Positions 40,825 to 50,035 are shown, counted from the stretch's first letter. The stretch: DNA of 64,000 bases from DATLFA01 sp039915945 (GCA_039915945.1 JBDSMH010000064.1:1-64000), one strand, 5' to 3'. Translations and numbers: made by a program. Notes: generated from the letters alone by a model not told the origin.

Positions 40825-42507
40825 GTGAGATCGATGCGGTCCAAACTCGAGGCGGGCCGCGCGTCATTCGACGTCATCACCGCCACGGCGGTGGCACTCA
40901 CCGTGGCCAAGCTCATCGGAGCGGCGCTCAACCCGTTGCACTTCCGTCCGCTGACGCCGCACGACGACGCGTTGTACGTACGGCGGGCGGTGCAGATGAT
41001 GCAGGGGCATTGGGTCGGCGCGCTCGATCAGTACACGTTCATGCGAGGGCCCCTCTATCCGCTCTACCTGGCGGTTGTCGGCCGCAGCGGCCTGCCGCTG
41101 TCGATCATCGAGCAGTTGCTGATCTGTGCCGCGTCGTTCTGGGTGGCGCGCGAGATCGGTCGATTCCTCGGCAACAGCCGCACGACGACCGCAGGCGTCT
41201 ACCTATTGGTGCTGCTGTTCCCATTCCAAGAGACGTGGTCGGGCAGCCACGTGATCCGCGACAACCTGATGCACGTAGCGCTGCTCGTGGTGATCGCGCT
41301 GGGGTTCGCGGCGTGGCGCGACCCGCGCTACCGATCGTTGCTGTGGTTCTGTCTCGCGCTGGGCGCCCTGTCGATCCTGCGCGAAGACTCGCTCTGGCTC
41401 GCGCCGGCGGCGGTCGCAATCATCTACCTGCACGCTCGCCGGGTGTTCGCCACGAGCGGCCTACGGAGGGTGGCGCCACTGCTGCTCGTCGCATTCCTGG
41501 CCATGATCGGGCCGCAGGTTGGCGTCGTCGCGCTCAACGCGCACTATGGCCTGCCCGCGCGCACGCTGTTCGACGACAAGCACTTCGGCCGGGCGCATCA
41601 GGCGCTGGCGCGGTATGTGAACGACGGCAGCTCGTCTCCCTTCACCTTCACCGCCGAGCTACAAGAGCACGTGGCGCAGTCGAGCCCCGCCTACGCGCGC
41701 GTCGCCCCAGCCATGGCTCGTTGGCGCGACATGACCGGCGTGCTCGAAGTCGATTACTTCCGCTTCGGGCTCGCCGACGCGCTCTACGACACCGGCGTGA
41801 TCGGTGAACGGAGCGAGCGCAACGCGTTGCTCGACGACATCGCCGACGAGGTTGCCGCACTCTGCAAGAGCGAAGGACGGCCTGCTTGCCACGCGTTCAC
41901 CGGCCCGGTGCCGATGGGTGTGGTGCGGGCGCGTGACGTGCTCCACGCCGCCGCTCAGCCTTTTGCCGATCCGGCGATGCTGTTCACCGTCGACGTCGCC
42001 CGCGACAAGAGCGCCGCCGACGCGGGGCCCGCGGTGATCGTCGACGACTTCGAAGACGTGAGCAATCAGAACCCGCGCGGCGCGTCGCTCTCGGCCGACG
42101 GTGAGCAAGTGCTGTATTCCGACTCGCGTGGATTCGCGTGGTGGTGGGACCGTGTGCTCTTGGCGATCGCCGCGGTAGCGATGCCCGTGTTGCGCATAGC
42201 TGGCCTCGCGGCCGGCGTCGTGTTGGTGCGCCGCCGTTGCACGGCGCCGGTCGTTGCCGGGCTCGTGTTGCTCTGGGCTGCCTATCTGCGTGCCGCGCAG
42301 GTCGCGCTGGCGACGCGATTTTCCATGGCGTACTACGGGCAGTTCTACCTTCAGTCGAGCGCGCTGTTGTTGCACGTAGCCACGATCCTGTGGCTTGTTG
42401 CGCTGGTTTCCCGCTCTAGATTCAGCGCGGGAGTCAGCCCTCCCCGCGGCGAAGCCGCCATTCCGTTGCGGCGGAGCCGCACTAAAGGGAGGCGAGGCGG
42501 CGCGTGA
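40825..42507 (+). CDS. Multi-pass membrane protein, glycosyltransferase 39-like
   Basis: A 560-residue protein with about 10 hydrophobic helices, beginning at a GTG. The first extracytoplasmic loop, TPHDDALYVRRAVQMMQGHW, has paired acidic residues where GT-C (dolichyl-phosphate mannosyltransferase-like) enzymes keep their catalytic Asp, followed by RGPLYPLYLAVVG. A large loop (about 260-415) lies between helices. It may glycosylate cell-surface molecules from a lipid-linked sugar. The final about 30 residues are repeat-derived and overlap the convergent acyl-CoA dehydrogenase by 26 bases. Confidence 0.7.
   Translation: MRSMRSKLEAGRASFDVITATAVALTVAKLIGAALNPLHFRPLTPHDDALYVRRAVQMMQGHWVGALDQYTFMRGPLYPLYLAVVGRSGLPLSIIEQLLICAASFWVAREIGRFLGNSRTTTAGVYLLVLLFPFQETWSGSHVIRDNLMHVALLVVIALGFAAWRDPRYRSLLWFCLALGALSILREDSLWLAPAAVAIIYLHARRVFATSGLRRVAPLLLVAFLAMIGPQVGVVALNAHYGLPARTLFDDKHFGRAHQALARYVNDGSSSPFTFTAELQEHVAQSSPAYARVAPAMARWRDMTGVLEVDYFRFGLADALYDTGVIGERSERNALLDDIADEVAALCKSEGRPACHAFTGPVPMGVVRARDVLHAAAQPFADPAMLFTVDVARDKSAADAGPAVIVDDFEDVSNQNPRGASLSADGEQVLYSDSRGFAWWWDRVLLAIAAVAMPVLRIAGLAAGVVLVRRRCTAPVVAGLVLLWAAYLRAAQVALATRFSMAYYGQFYLQSSALLLHVATILWLVALVSRSRFSAGVSPPRGEAAIPLRRSRTKGRRGGA
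42468..42486. repeat. Inverted copy of the 19-base xthA-stop repeat
   Basis: Exactly the reverse complement of 19625-19643. It lies at the meeting point of two convergent genes and encodes part of the tail of the membrane protein. A related GCGGCGAAGCCGC hairpin is just upstream at 42446-42458. Confidence 0.7.
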
Positions 42508-44080
42508 TGACCTTGATGCAAAGCGTCTCGTCGGCTCCTTCGAAGATCGACAGCACTCTCGCGTCGACGAAGTAGCGGCTCACCGGGTACTCCTCGGCGT
42601 AGCCCATGCCGCCGTGGATCTGCATGGCTTCGCGCGTGACCCATTCGGCGGCGCGGCAGACGTAGGCCTTGACCATGCTGGCTTCGAGCATGCCGGTACC
42701 TTCGGCCATCAACCGCGACACGCGATACGCGCACTGGCGGCCGGTCTGGATGAGTATCGCCATGCGGCCGAGCTTGGCTTGTGTCAGTTGGTACTCAGCG
42801 ATCGGTTGTCCGAACACGACGCGATCCCGCGCATAGTCGCGTGCTGCTTCGTAGGCCGCTTGCATGAGCCCTACGGCGCGCGCCGCGGTCTGCAGGCGGC
42901 CGTTCTCGAAGCCTTCCATCTGTAGGTAGAAGCCGCGGCCGATGCCGTCGTCGAGACCGATGAGGTTCTCGCCGGGCACCCACCAGTTGTCGAACGCGAC
43001 CTCATAGCTGTGCATGCCGCGATAGCCGATGGTGTCGATGGCCCGCCCTTGCATCGTGCCGCCCTGCGGCTGATCGAACGAGAAGCCGTGGCCTTCGCCG
43101 CGTTCTTTGGGCACGATGAACGTCGACAGTCCGCGGTGGTTGCTGCTCGTCGGGTCGGTGCGCGCCAGCAGCATCAGCACATCGGCTCGCGCCGCGAACG
43201 TGCACCACGTCTTGGTGCCGTTGATGCGATAGCCGCCGTCGGGCTGGGGCGTGGCGCTGACCCGCACACCGGCCACGTCGGAGCCGTAGTCGGGTTCGGT
43301 CACCGCGATGGCGACCATCGCGTCGCCCGTGGCGATGCGGGGTAGCCACTCGCGCTTTTGCGCGTCGGTGCCGCCGCGCATGAGCGCTCGAGTGAGAATC
43401 TCCGGGCGCGTGATGAGCGAACCGCCGATACCCAGCGACGCGCGCGAAAGCTCTTCGGTGGCGACCACCATCGCCAAGTAGTCGTCGGCCCCGCCGGCGG
43501 CAAAGCCGCCGAACTCTTCGGGCACCGACAGGCCGAAGCCGCCGATGGCGGCGAGGCCTTCGATCACCTCTTCGGGCACGTCGTCGTTGTGGCGGTGAAC
43601 CCGCTCTGCTGCGGGGCGCACCTTGTCGTCGGCAAAGCGGCGGAACGTCTCGGCCACGAGCTGAAAGTCGTCGTCGAGACCGCGGTCGCCTTCGGTTGAG
43701 GCCAAGGCGGCGACGAAGCGCGGATCGCGGTAGGTGGAGACGAACTCGTGCACCGCATCGAGTGCGCCGCGTTCGACGCCCCACAGTGACTCGCGCCCCA
43801 GGATCTTGGACGACAGGTCGTGCAACGCATCGGCGGCGAAGCCGGCGGAGAGTCGGGCTTCGTCGGTACCCCGCCGCGCGTAGTCGACCATGTACGACGC
43901 GGCCTGCATCGCCGACGCTGCGTGCGCCAAGTCGTACTCGATGACTTGCATGTCGGCTTGGTCGGCCGAGTGGCTCCGTATGGTCTGGATCGCCGCACTC
44001 ACCACTCGCTGGCCGTGCGAGATGGCGACCGCAATCTGTTCGACGTCGAGATCTACACCGGGCGCAGCACGCGATGGCAT
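42482..44080 (-). CDS. Acyl-CoA dehydrogenase with N-terminal helical extension
   Basis: A 532-residue flavoprotein. Residues 1-about 130 are an extra alpha-helical region (VEQIAVAISHGQRVVSAAIQ, YDLAHAASAMQAASYMVDYAR) resembling a second dehydrogenase C-terminal-type helical bundle. Residues 150-532 are a full acyl-CoA dehydrogenase: VPEEFGGFAAG, AIAVTEPDYGSDVAGV, TKTWCTFAARADV, MQIHGGMGYAEEYPVSRYFVDAR and IFEGADETLCIKVI. It oxidises acyl-CoA (FAD). The ATG at 44080 was preferred over one at 44113, which overlaps the GGDEF gene. Confidence 0.88.
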   Translation of the reverse strand: MPSRAAPGVDLDVEQIAVAISHGQRVVSAAIQTIRSHSADQADMQVIEYDLAHAASAMQAASYMVDYARRGTDEARLSAGFAADALHDLSSKILGRESLWGVERGALDAVHEFVSTYRDPRFVAALASTEGDRGLDDDFQLVAETFRRFADDKVRPAAERVHRHNDDVPEEVIEGLAAIGGFGLSVPEEFGGFAAGGADDYLAMVVATEELSRASLGIGGSLITRPEILTRALMRGGTDAQKREWLPRIATGDAMVAIAVTEPDYGSDVAGVRVSATPQPDGGYRINGTKTWCTFAARADVLMLLARTDPTSSNHRGLSTFIVPKERGEGHGFSFDQPQGGTMQGRAIDTIGYRGMHSYEVAFDNWWVPGENLIGLDDGIGRGFYLQMEGFENGRLQTAARAVGLMQAAYEAARDYARDRVVFGQPIAEYQLTQAKLGRMAILIQTGRQCAYRVSRLMAEGTGMLEASMVKAYVCRAAEWVTREAMQIHGGMGYAEEYPVSRYFVDARVLSIFEGADETLCIKVITRRLASL

Positions 44081-44102
44081 CGCGCGGAGCGTAGTTGGCG
44101 CG

Positions 44103-46667
44103 TCATCGCCCAATGCGATCGGAACCGAGCCACGGTGTGAGCTCGCTCGAGGTCATCGGACGACCGATGTGGAACCCCTGCGCCTTGGTACAGCCCATCT
44201 CGTCGAGTCGCTGGTGGAGATCGGGGGTCTGCACGCCGACGGCCACCACTTCGAGGCCGAGATTGCGTCCGAGGTCGATGATCGACCGCACCATGGTCTC
44301 GGCGCCAGTGTCGCCCGCCCCCATCTGACCGACGAAGCTGCGGTCGATCTTGATGCCGTAGATGGGCAACGTCTGCAGGAACGACAACGACGAGTAGCCC
44401 GTGCCGAAGTCATCGATGATCGTGCGCACACCGAGTCCGTGGAAATGGTCGATCACTTCGTGGGCCAGTGACGGATCATCCATCAACTCACGCTCGGTCA
44501 ACTCGAACGCCAGCGAACTACCGGGTAGATCGTTGACGCGCAGCGCCTCTGCGATGTCCTTGACGAGTGTGGGCTCGTAGAGATTGCGCATCGACAGGTT
44601 GATGCTCACCATGAGCGTGATGCCGCGGGCCCGCCAATCGACCAACTCCTGCAGCGCCTTGTCCATCATCCACCGCGTCAGCGGCTTGATCGCCCCCGAG
44701 AGTTCGGCGAGGGGAATGAACTCGGTCGGTGGGACGACCCCGTGGCGGGGATGCGCCCAACGCGTGAGCGCTTCGATCTGCTCGACCGCACCGGTCTGCA
44801 GATCGGCGATCGGTTGATACACGACGCGCAATTCGTCCTGTTCGATCGCATGGCGCAGATCGCCGACGAGCGTGAGGCGATGCAAGCTCGACCGATCGTG
44901 TTCGGCCTCGTACACCGTGACCCCGCCGCCGGAGCGCTTGGCCGTGTACATCGCGATGTCGGCCCGCTTGAGCAGCATCTCGGGATCGGTGGCGTGGTCG
45001 GGGAACAGCGCGACACCGACGCTGGCCCCGGTCTGCAGGCTGAGTCCTTCGAAGTCGAACGGCACGAGCGCGCACGAGAGCAACTTGTCCGCGACGCTGA
45101 GCGCGCCGCCAAGGGTTGCGTCGTCGAGCAGCAGCGCGAACTCGTCGCCACCCAATCGGGCGATGGTGTCGCACTCGCGCAGTGAGAGCCGAAGGCGATC
45201 GGCGAGCGCGATGAGCAGTCGATCGCCGTGGTCGTGGCCGAGCGTGTCGTTGATCTCCTTGAACTGATCGAGGTCCATCACCAACAGCACGCATTGGGAC
45301 TGGCGTCGACGCGCATCGGCGAGCGCGTGGCGCAAGCGGTCCATCATCAACGAGCGATTCGGCAGGCCGGTGAGCGCATCGTGCAGCGCCTGGTGCCGCA
45401 AGGCTTCGGCGGCGGCCGCTTGATCGGTGACATCCTCGATGATGACGCCGATGGCATCGGAGGCCAGCCGGAACGCCTGCCACGACAGCACGAGATCGCC
45501 AGCGGTTTGGCCGTATGCGGTGCGATCGACCCGCAAGGGCTCGCCGGTCTCCAACACGCGAAGGAGATCCGACGCGATGTCCTTGCGGTTGCCGAGTAAC
45601 GATGTCGCCGTGCGATCGATGATCTGTGACCGGTCACGACGCAGCAATGTCAACGCATTGCTGTTCGCGTCGACGACGACGAGTTCGGTGTCGGCGTTAT
45701 CGGGCCCGCCAGTATTCGTGGCGCGCAGCACGACGATACCGATGGGCAGATGCTCGACGATCGTGCCGTAGCGCCGGTTCTTGCTCTCGGTCTCGAATTG
45801 CTTGGTGACGTCGAGCACCACGCCCCTGAGCCGGTAGAGGGTGCCCCAGGCATCTCGTTCGCAGCGCACGTGGTCGGTGATGTGCACGGTCTTTCCCGCC
45901 GCGTCGAACATGCGGTAGCTCAGTTCGAAGATGCTGCCGGCCTCTTCGCCCCGCGCGAGCTCCTTGAGCACCCGCTCGCGATCGCCCATGTGAATGTGGT
46001 CGGCCCAATGGCGGCGCGCCGCCCAGTGATCGGGCGAATAGCCGAGGATACGGTCGGTGTTTCCCGTGACCAGATGCCCGGCCAGCCGACCCGGTGGGCT
46101 CTCCCACACGAGGGCGTCGACACCATCGAGGAGCGCGCGGTAGCGGTCACGTTCTTCGCGCTGGTCGGAGCCGACGCGGCTGACGAGATACGGAATGACT
46201 GTTGCGGACAGGCAGTAGATCGGGATGACGACGATGGCCTGATCACCGGCGATCGCACTCGTGACGATCAGGATCGGCCCGCTCACGGCGAGCGCGAGAT
46301 AGGTGCGGCGCACGCTCACCGTCGCCGCGTGGGCGACGGCGGTGACGGCGATGAGCGGCGACACGGCGGATGCCACCGGGACGACCACGAGAGCGATCGC
46401 GGCAAGTGCATGGTCGCCGATCACCAGGGCCGCGCTGACGGGTCGCTTCGTGCGCCAGGTCCAGAGTTGCAGCAAGGCCTGATACGGCACACACGCGAGC
46501 ACCGCGAACGCGGTCAATGTTCGGTCGCGAGCGGCCGCGACCGCGATCACGCACAGCGCGACGACCGCGACGTGACGGATCGCCAGAACCGTCTGCCACG
46601 TGCGTAATTCGTGTCCGTCGTCGTGTGTCGTGGGATACCACGTGGCATGGCTCCGCCGTTGCCACAC
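44103..46667 (-). CDS. Membrane GGDEF-EAL cyclic-di-GMP protein with PAS domains
   Basis: About 854 residues: five to six N-terminal membrane helices (about 15-165), two PAS-like regions (about 180-420), a GGDEF domain with intact LGGDEF (about residue 505) and an EAL domain (IEALTRW about 631, DDFGTGYSS about 754, KIDRSFV). The GGDEF half should make cyclic di-GMP. In the EAL half, the catalytic motif usually VAEGVET reads VAVGVQT (44231-44247), so both glutamates are lost, although the EAL, Asn, TE, DD and Gln sites remain. Hydrolysis is probably impaired. Start: GTG 46667 or TTG 46688. Confidence 0.88.
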   Translation of the reverse strand: MWQRRSHATWYPTTHDDGHELRTWQTVLAIRHVAVVALCVIAVAAARDRTLTAFAVLACVPYQALLQLWTWRTKRPVSAALVIGDHALAAIALVVVPVASAVSPLIAVTAVAHAATVSVRRTYLALAVSGPILIVTSAIAGDQAIVVIPIYCLSATVIPYLVSRVGSDQREERDRYRALLDGVDALVWESPPGRLAGHLVTGNTDRILGYSPDHWAARRHWADHIHMGDRERVLKELARGEEAGSIFELSYRMFDAAGKTVHITDHVRCERDAWGTLYRLRGVVLDVTKQFETESKNRRYGTIVEHLPIGIVVLRATNTGGPDNADTELVVVDANSNALTLLRRDRSQIIDRTATSLLGNRKDIASDLLRVLETGEPLRVDRTAYGQTAGDLVLSWQAFRLASDAIGVIIEDVTDQAAAAEALRHQALHDALTGLPNRSLMMDRLRHALADARRRQSQCVLLVMDLDQFKEINDTLGHDHGDRLLIALADRLRLSLRECDTIARLGGDEFALLLDDATLGGALSVADKLLSCALVPFDFEGLSLQTGASVGVALFPDHATDPEMLLKRADIAMYTAKRSGGGVTVYEAEHDRSSLHRLTLVGDLRHAIEQDELRVVYQPIADLQTGAVEQIEALTRWAHPRHGVVPPTEFIPLAELSGAIKPLTRWMMDKALQELVDWRARGITLMVSINLSMRNLYEPTLVKDIAEALRVNDLPGSSLAFELTERELMDDPSLAHEVIDHFHGLGVRTIIDDFGTGYSSLSFLQTLPIYGIKIDRSFVGQMGAGDTGAETMVRSIIDLGRNLGLEVVAVGVQTPDLHQRLDEMGCTKAQGFHIGRPMTSSELTPWLGSDRIGR

Positions 46668-46759
46668 CGTCCATCGCCCTGGGAACAAAGTGCCGCCATC
46701 CTCCCGATTCCGGCATGGGTATCGGCGCGCGCGGCGCGGAACGTGAGAAGGTTTCGCGC

Positions 46760-47668
46760 GTGCTCGCCGAAGAGACACCCGCGGCATCCGAGGAGTTGGC
46801 GAACAGCGACGAGACGGTGTTGCGCGTGCGCGATGCAGTGGACCGTTGGGCCCAGCAGGCGCGACGCGATTTGCCCTGGCGTTTGACGCGCGATCCGTGG
46901 GCCATCGTCGTGTCCGAAACGATGCTGCAACAGACGCAGGCGCCGCGTGTCGTGCCGAAATACGAGAGGTTCATGGCGCGCTTTCCAACGGTGACAGCGT
47001 GTGCGCAGGCCGGCGTCGGCGAGGTCGTCGACGCATGGGCCGGTCTCGGCTACAACCGTCGTGCGGTGTACCTGCATCGACTGGCCGTGGCCGTCGTCGA
47101 GCGCCACCACGGGCAGATCCCCGACGACATCGATGCGCTGCTGGTACTGCCGGGCATCGGCGCCTACACGGCGCGAGCGGTGCTGGCGTTCGCGTTCGAA
47201 CGTGACGTGGGCGTCATCGACACCAACATCGGTCGCGTGCTGGCCCGATTGTCCGGTCACCGACTGCGCCCCTTGGCGGCGCAGCGCCTCGCCGATCGAC
47301 TGGTGCCCCACGGCGGCGGGTGGGAATGGAATCAGTCGATGCTCGACCTCGGTGCGCTCATCTGCACTGCGCAGTCCCCACGATGCGCGCAGTGCCCGGT
47401 GCGCAGCGTGTGCCGGTGGCGCGGCGAAGGGGCCGACCCGGCGCGCGAGTCGTTCGGTGTCAGCCGAGGTCAATCGCGTTTTGCCGGAAGCGATCGCCAG
47501 GGCCGGGGCCGCCTCGTCGATGCCTTACGCCGCGGTCCGGTGCTGCGTGACGCGCTGGCGTACGCTGCCGGTTGGCCCGATGACGGTGAGCGAGCGGAGC
47601 GCGTCGCGGAGTCGCTCGTGACCGACGGCCTGGCGTGCTGGGCCGGCGACGAACTGTCGTTGCCCTGA
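46760..47668 (+). CDS. mutY: A/G-specific adenine DNA glycosylase
   Basis: A 302-residue HhH-GPD glycosylase. The catalytic Glu is in VVSETMLQQTQAP, the helix-hairpin-helix and catalytic Asp in VLPGIGAYTARAVLAF and VGVIDTNIGRVL, and the 4Fe-4S loop in CTAQSPRCAQCPVRSVC. It removes adenine mispaired with 8-oxoguanine. The NUDIX-like C-terminal domain of E. coli MutY is replaced by a shorter tail (SRFAGSDRQGRGRLVDALR), usual in Actinobacteria. GTG 46760, preceded by GAGAAGG, is preferred; ATG 46715 would add 15 residues. Confidence 0.93.
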   Translation: MLAEETPAASEELANSDETVLRVRDAVDRWAQQARRDLPWRLTRDPWAIVVSETMLQQTQAPRVVPKYERFMARFPTVTACAQAGVGEVVDAWAGLGYNRRAVYLHRLAVAVVERHHGQIPDDIDALLVLPGIGAYTARAVLAFAFERDVGVIDTNIGRVLARLSGHRLRPLAAQRLADRLVPHGGGWEWNQSMLDLGALICTAQSPRCAQCPVRSVCRWRGEGADPARESFGVSRGQSRFAGSDRQGRGRLVDALRRGPVLRDALAYAAGWPDDGERAERVAESLVTDGLACWAGDELSLP

Positions 47669-47669
47669 A

Positions 47670-47696
47670 TTCCCGCTCTGAAGGCCGCTCGGGCCT
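47670..47696. repeat. Dispersed palindromic element
   Basis: TTCCCGCTCTGAAGGCCGCTCGGGCCT, one base after the mutY stop and just before the convergent amidotransferase stop. It is nearly the reverse complement of the copy at 18371-18397. Unlike the other copies it lies between convergent genes. Confidence 0.75.
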
Positions 47697-47704
47697 CAAA
47701 AGGC

Positions 47705-48442
47705 CTAGCGGCGCGCTGCTCGCTGGTGCGCCTGCGCGACCAGGGCTTCGAACAACGCTGACTGGTGCGCGTCGACGGCCGCGGTGTCTTCGGGATGCCA
47801 TTGGGTGCCCACGACCCATCCCCGCTCGAGCTCCACCGCTTCGATGGTGCCGTCGGGCGCGCGGCCGGTGATACGAAGACCGTCGCCGAGACGATCGACG
47901 GCCTGATGGTGCACCGAATGCCCGCACACCTCGGTCGCGCCGATGGCGTCGGCCACGAGCGAGCCCGAGGCGAGGTGCACCTCGTGATGCACCTTGCGGT
48001 GCGCGCCGATCGATGGGAGGTCGGGCAGATGCTGCACGAGCGTGCCTCCGAGAACGACGTTGAGTACCTGCATGCCGCGACAGATGGCCAACACGGGCAC
48101 GTCGTCGGCGATGGCGGCCCCCAGGAGCGCCAACTCGAACAGGTCGTGTCGGCGGTCCACGCCGTCGGTTTGCGGGTGGGGATCCGCGCCGTAGAGAGCC
48201 GGGTCGACGTCTGGGCCACCCACCATGACCAGCGCATCGACTCGCGAGAGGATGAGCCGCGCCCGGGTGAGCATCGCGTCGTCGTCACCTTCGGCGAAAG
48301 GGGGCACCACCACCGGTTGGCCACCGGCGCGCTCCACCGCCGAGGTGTAACGCGCGCCGGCCGCGATGACTTCGGTGCGTAGTCCCGCGGCCGAATCCGC
48401 GTCCCGGCCCGGTAGCGCGACGAATGGACGGAGACCTGACAT
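47705..48442 (-). CDS. Class I glutamine amidotransferase-like hydrolase (PuuD-type)
   Basis: A 245-residue protein of the gamma-glutamyl-gamma-aminobutyrate hydrolase group. The nucleophile Cys is in VLAICRGMQVLNVVLGG, the catalytic His in VGTQWHPEDTA, and VMVGGPDVDPALYG is the oxyanion region. It cleaves gamma-glutamyl amides, as in polyamine breakdown, but no puu genes are nearby, so the exact substrate is open. ATG 48442 was preferred over GTG 48448. Confidence 0.88.
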   Translation of the reverse strand: MSGLRPFVALPGRDADSAAGLRTEVIAAGARYTSAVERAGGQPVVVPPFAEGDDDAMLTRARLILSRVDALVMVGGPDVDPALYGADPHPQTDGVDRRHDLFELALLGAAIADDVPVLAICRGMQVLNVVLGGTLVQHLPDLPSIGAHRKVHHEVHLASGSLVADAIGATEVCGHSVHHQAVDRLGDGLRITGRAPDGTIEAVELERGWVVGTQWHPEDTAAVDAHQSALFEALVAQAHQRAARR

Positions 48443-48564
48443 CCGCACAGTCTCCCATGGAAGACCGGAGAATTAGGTCACAGATCTTTTCCAAGGTGGC
48501 GTGCAGCATCTACGGTTTCCCATCACGCCAACTGAGGGGTTCGGCTAGGGGACGGTACGCCAGG

Positions 48565-49500
48565 GTGCTCGACGTAACCTTTTACGGAGTGCGCGGTTCC
48601 ACACCTTGTTGTGATGAACGCAGCGTCCGCTACGGAGGAAACACGTCGTGCGTGCTGCTGCAGGCGCCTGGCCAAGATCCGATCATCTTCGATCTCGGCA
48701 CCGGACTGCGCTACTACGGCGATGTCTTTTTGCGGACCGCAACGGCACCGTTCAAAGGCACTGCGCTCGTCACCCATCTGCATTGGGATCACGTGCAGGG
48801 CTTGCCGTTCTTTCACCCGTTGCACACACCGGGCGCGCACCTCGACATCATCGGCACGGGCGGCGAGCGCACGCTGAGCGACGCGTTCAGTGAGTTCATG
48901 ACGCCGCCGTATTTCCCCATTCGTGTCGGCGATCTCAACGGCAACGTGTCATTTCGCGAAGTCGACAACGAACAACTGACCATCGGCGAAGCAGTCGTCA
49001 CCGTTCGTTCAGTACCTCACGTCGGTGCGACCAACGGGTATCGCGTCGATTGGGCCGGCGCCAGCGTTGCGTACGTCAGCGACCATCAACAACCAAAGGA
49101 CGATCACAAATTCGTCGACGAGGCCGTTCTCGAATTGTGTGATGGCGTCGACTTGTTGATCCATGACGCGCAATACACCGACGACGAGTTTGCCGATCGC
49201 GCCCACTGGGGCCACTGCACCATCGAGTACGCGATCGAAGTCGCGCGGCAGGCCAAAGTGCGGGCGCTGGTGTTGTTCCATCACGATCCGAGTCATCACG
49301 ACGACTTCCTCGACGGCGTGGCCGCCGACGCGTCGAGACGCAGTGCAGAGCTCGGGCTCGGTGCGGTGTTCACCGCATACGAGGGTTTGCGCGTCACGCT
49401 CGGCCCGTCGGGGCACGACCCCAATGTGGCGATCGATTTGCGCGACCTTTGTGCCAAGCCGCACGAGCGCAACGCCGCGATCCGTCTCTCGACGGGCTAG
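48565..49500 (+). CDS. MBL-fold metallohydrolase (PhnP/cyclic phosphodiesterase-like)
   Basis: A 311-residue metallo-beta-lactamase-fold hydrolase. It begins VLDVTFYGVRGSTPC, with VRYGGNTSCVLL and the metal motif LVTHLHWDHVQGLPFF (HxHxDH), then SVPHVGATNGYRV, AYVSDHQQP and LFHHDPSHHDDFL. The VRGSTP/GGNTSC start is typical of a group related to PhnP and cAMP-phosphodiesterase-like proteins; many are linked to signalling. The start is GTG 48565; the substrate is unknown. Confidence 0.88.
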   Translation: MLDVTFYGVRGSTPCCDERSVRYGGNTSCVLLQAPGQDPIIFDLGTGLRYYGDVFLRTATAPFKGTALVTHLHWDHVQGLPFFHPLHTPGAHLDIIGTGGERTLSDAFSEFMTPPYFPIRVGDLNGNVSFREVDNEQLTIGEAVVTVRSVPHVGATNGYRVDWAGASVAYVSDHQQPKDDHKFVDEAVLELCDGVDLLIHDAQYTDDEFADRAHWGHCTIEYAIEVARQAKVRALVLFHHDPSHHDDFLDGVAADASRRSAELGLGAVFTAYEGLRVTLGPSGHDPNVAIDLRDLCAKPHERNAAIRLSTG

Positions 49501-49540
49501 ACACCCGTTACTCTGACACGCGGCCAACAGGAGTCATTTC

Positions 49541-50026
49541 GTGAGCACCCACCGCTTCGACAACGCGCAATATCGCCAGACGCTCGGGCACTTCCCGACC
49601 GGCGTCACCGTCATCACCGCGGCCGATGACGGCGGGCCGGTGGGTTTGGCCGTGGGCTCGTTCACGTCGCTGTCGCTCGAGCCGCCGTTGGTGTTGTTCT
49701 GCCCGGGCAACACGTCGTCGAGTTGGCCCCGCATCCATGCTGCCGGTGTCTTTTGCGTCAACATCCTCGGCGACGATCAGGAGGACGTATGCAGGGTGAT
49801 GGCCAGCAAAGAACCCGACAAGTTCGCGAACGTGCCGTGGTCCACCAAGGTCACCGGCTCGCCCGTGATCGACGGCGTGCTGGCATGGATCGATTGCACG
49901 ATCACTGAAGTGCTCGAAGGCGGCGACCACCACATCGTCGTCGGCCGGGTCGAAGATCTGGGCTACTCCGACAGTGGCAGCCCGCTCGTCTTCTTCAAGG
50001 GTGGCTACGGAAGATACGACGCGTAG
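49541..50026 (+). CDS. Flavin reductase-like FMN-binding protein
   Basis: A 161-residue protein of the flavin reductase (HpaC/NtaB-like) fold. YRQTLGHFPTGVTVITA, VGLAVGSFTSLSLEPPLVLF and GVFCVNILGDDQEDVCR are family landmarks. It should reduce FMN with NAD(P)H to feed a two-component monooxygenase, or bind flavin in another redox role. The start is GTG 49541 after AGGAG. Nine bases later the carbonic anhydrase-like gene begins, then an F420-type oxidoreductase; the three form an apparent operon. Confidence 0.9.
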   Translation: MSTHRFDNAQYRQTLGHFPTGVTVITAADDGGPVGLAVGSFTSLSLEPPLVLFCPGNTSSSWPRIHAAGVFCVNILGDDQEDVCRVMASKEPDKFANVPWSTKVTGSPVIDGVLAWIDCTITEVLEGGDHHIVVGRVEDLGYSDSGSPLVFFKGGYGRYDA

Positions 50027-50035
50027 GCGAGCTCG

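Noticed and set aside
48443..48564. Possible tRNA or small RNA in the gap before the MBL-fold gene
   Set aside because: No cloverleaf or conserved tRNA box could be found by eye.
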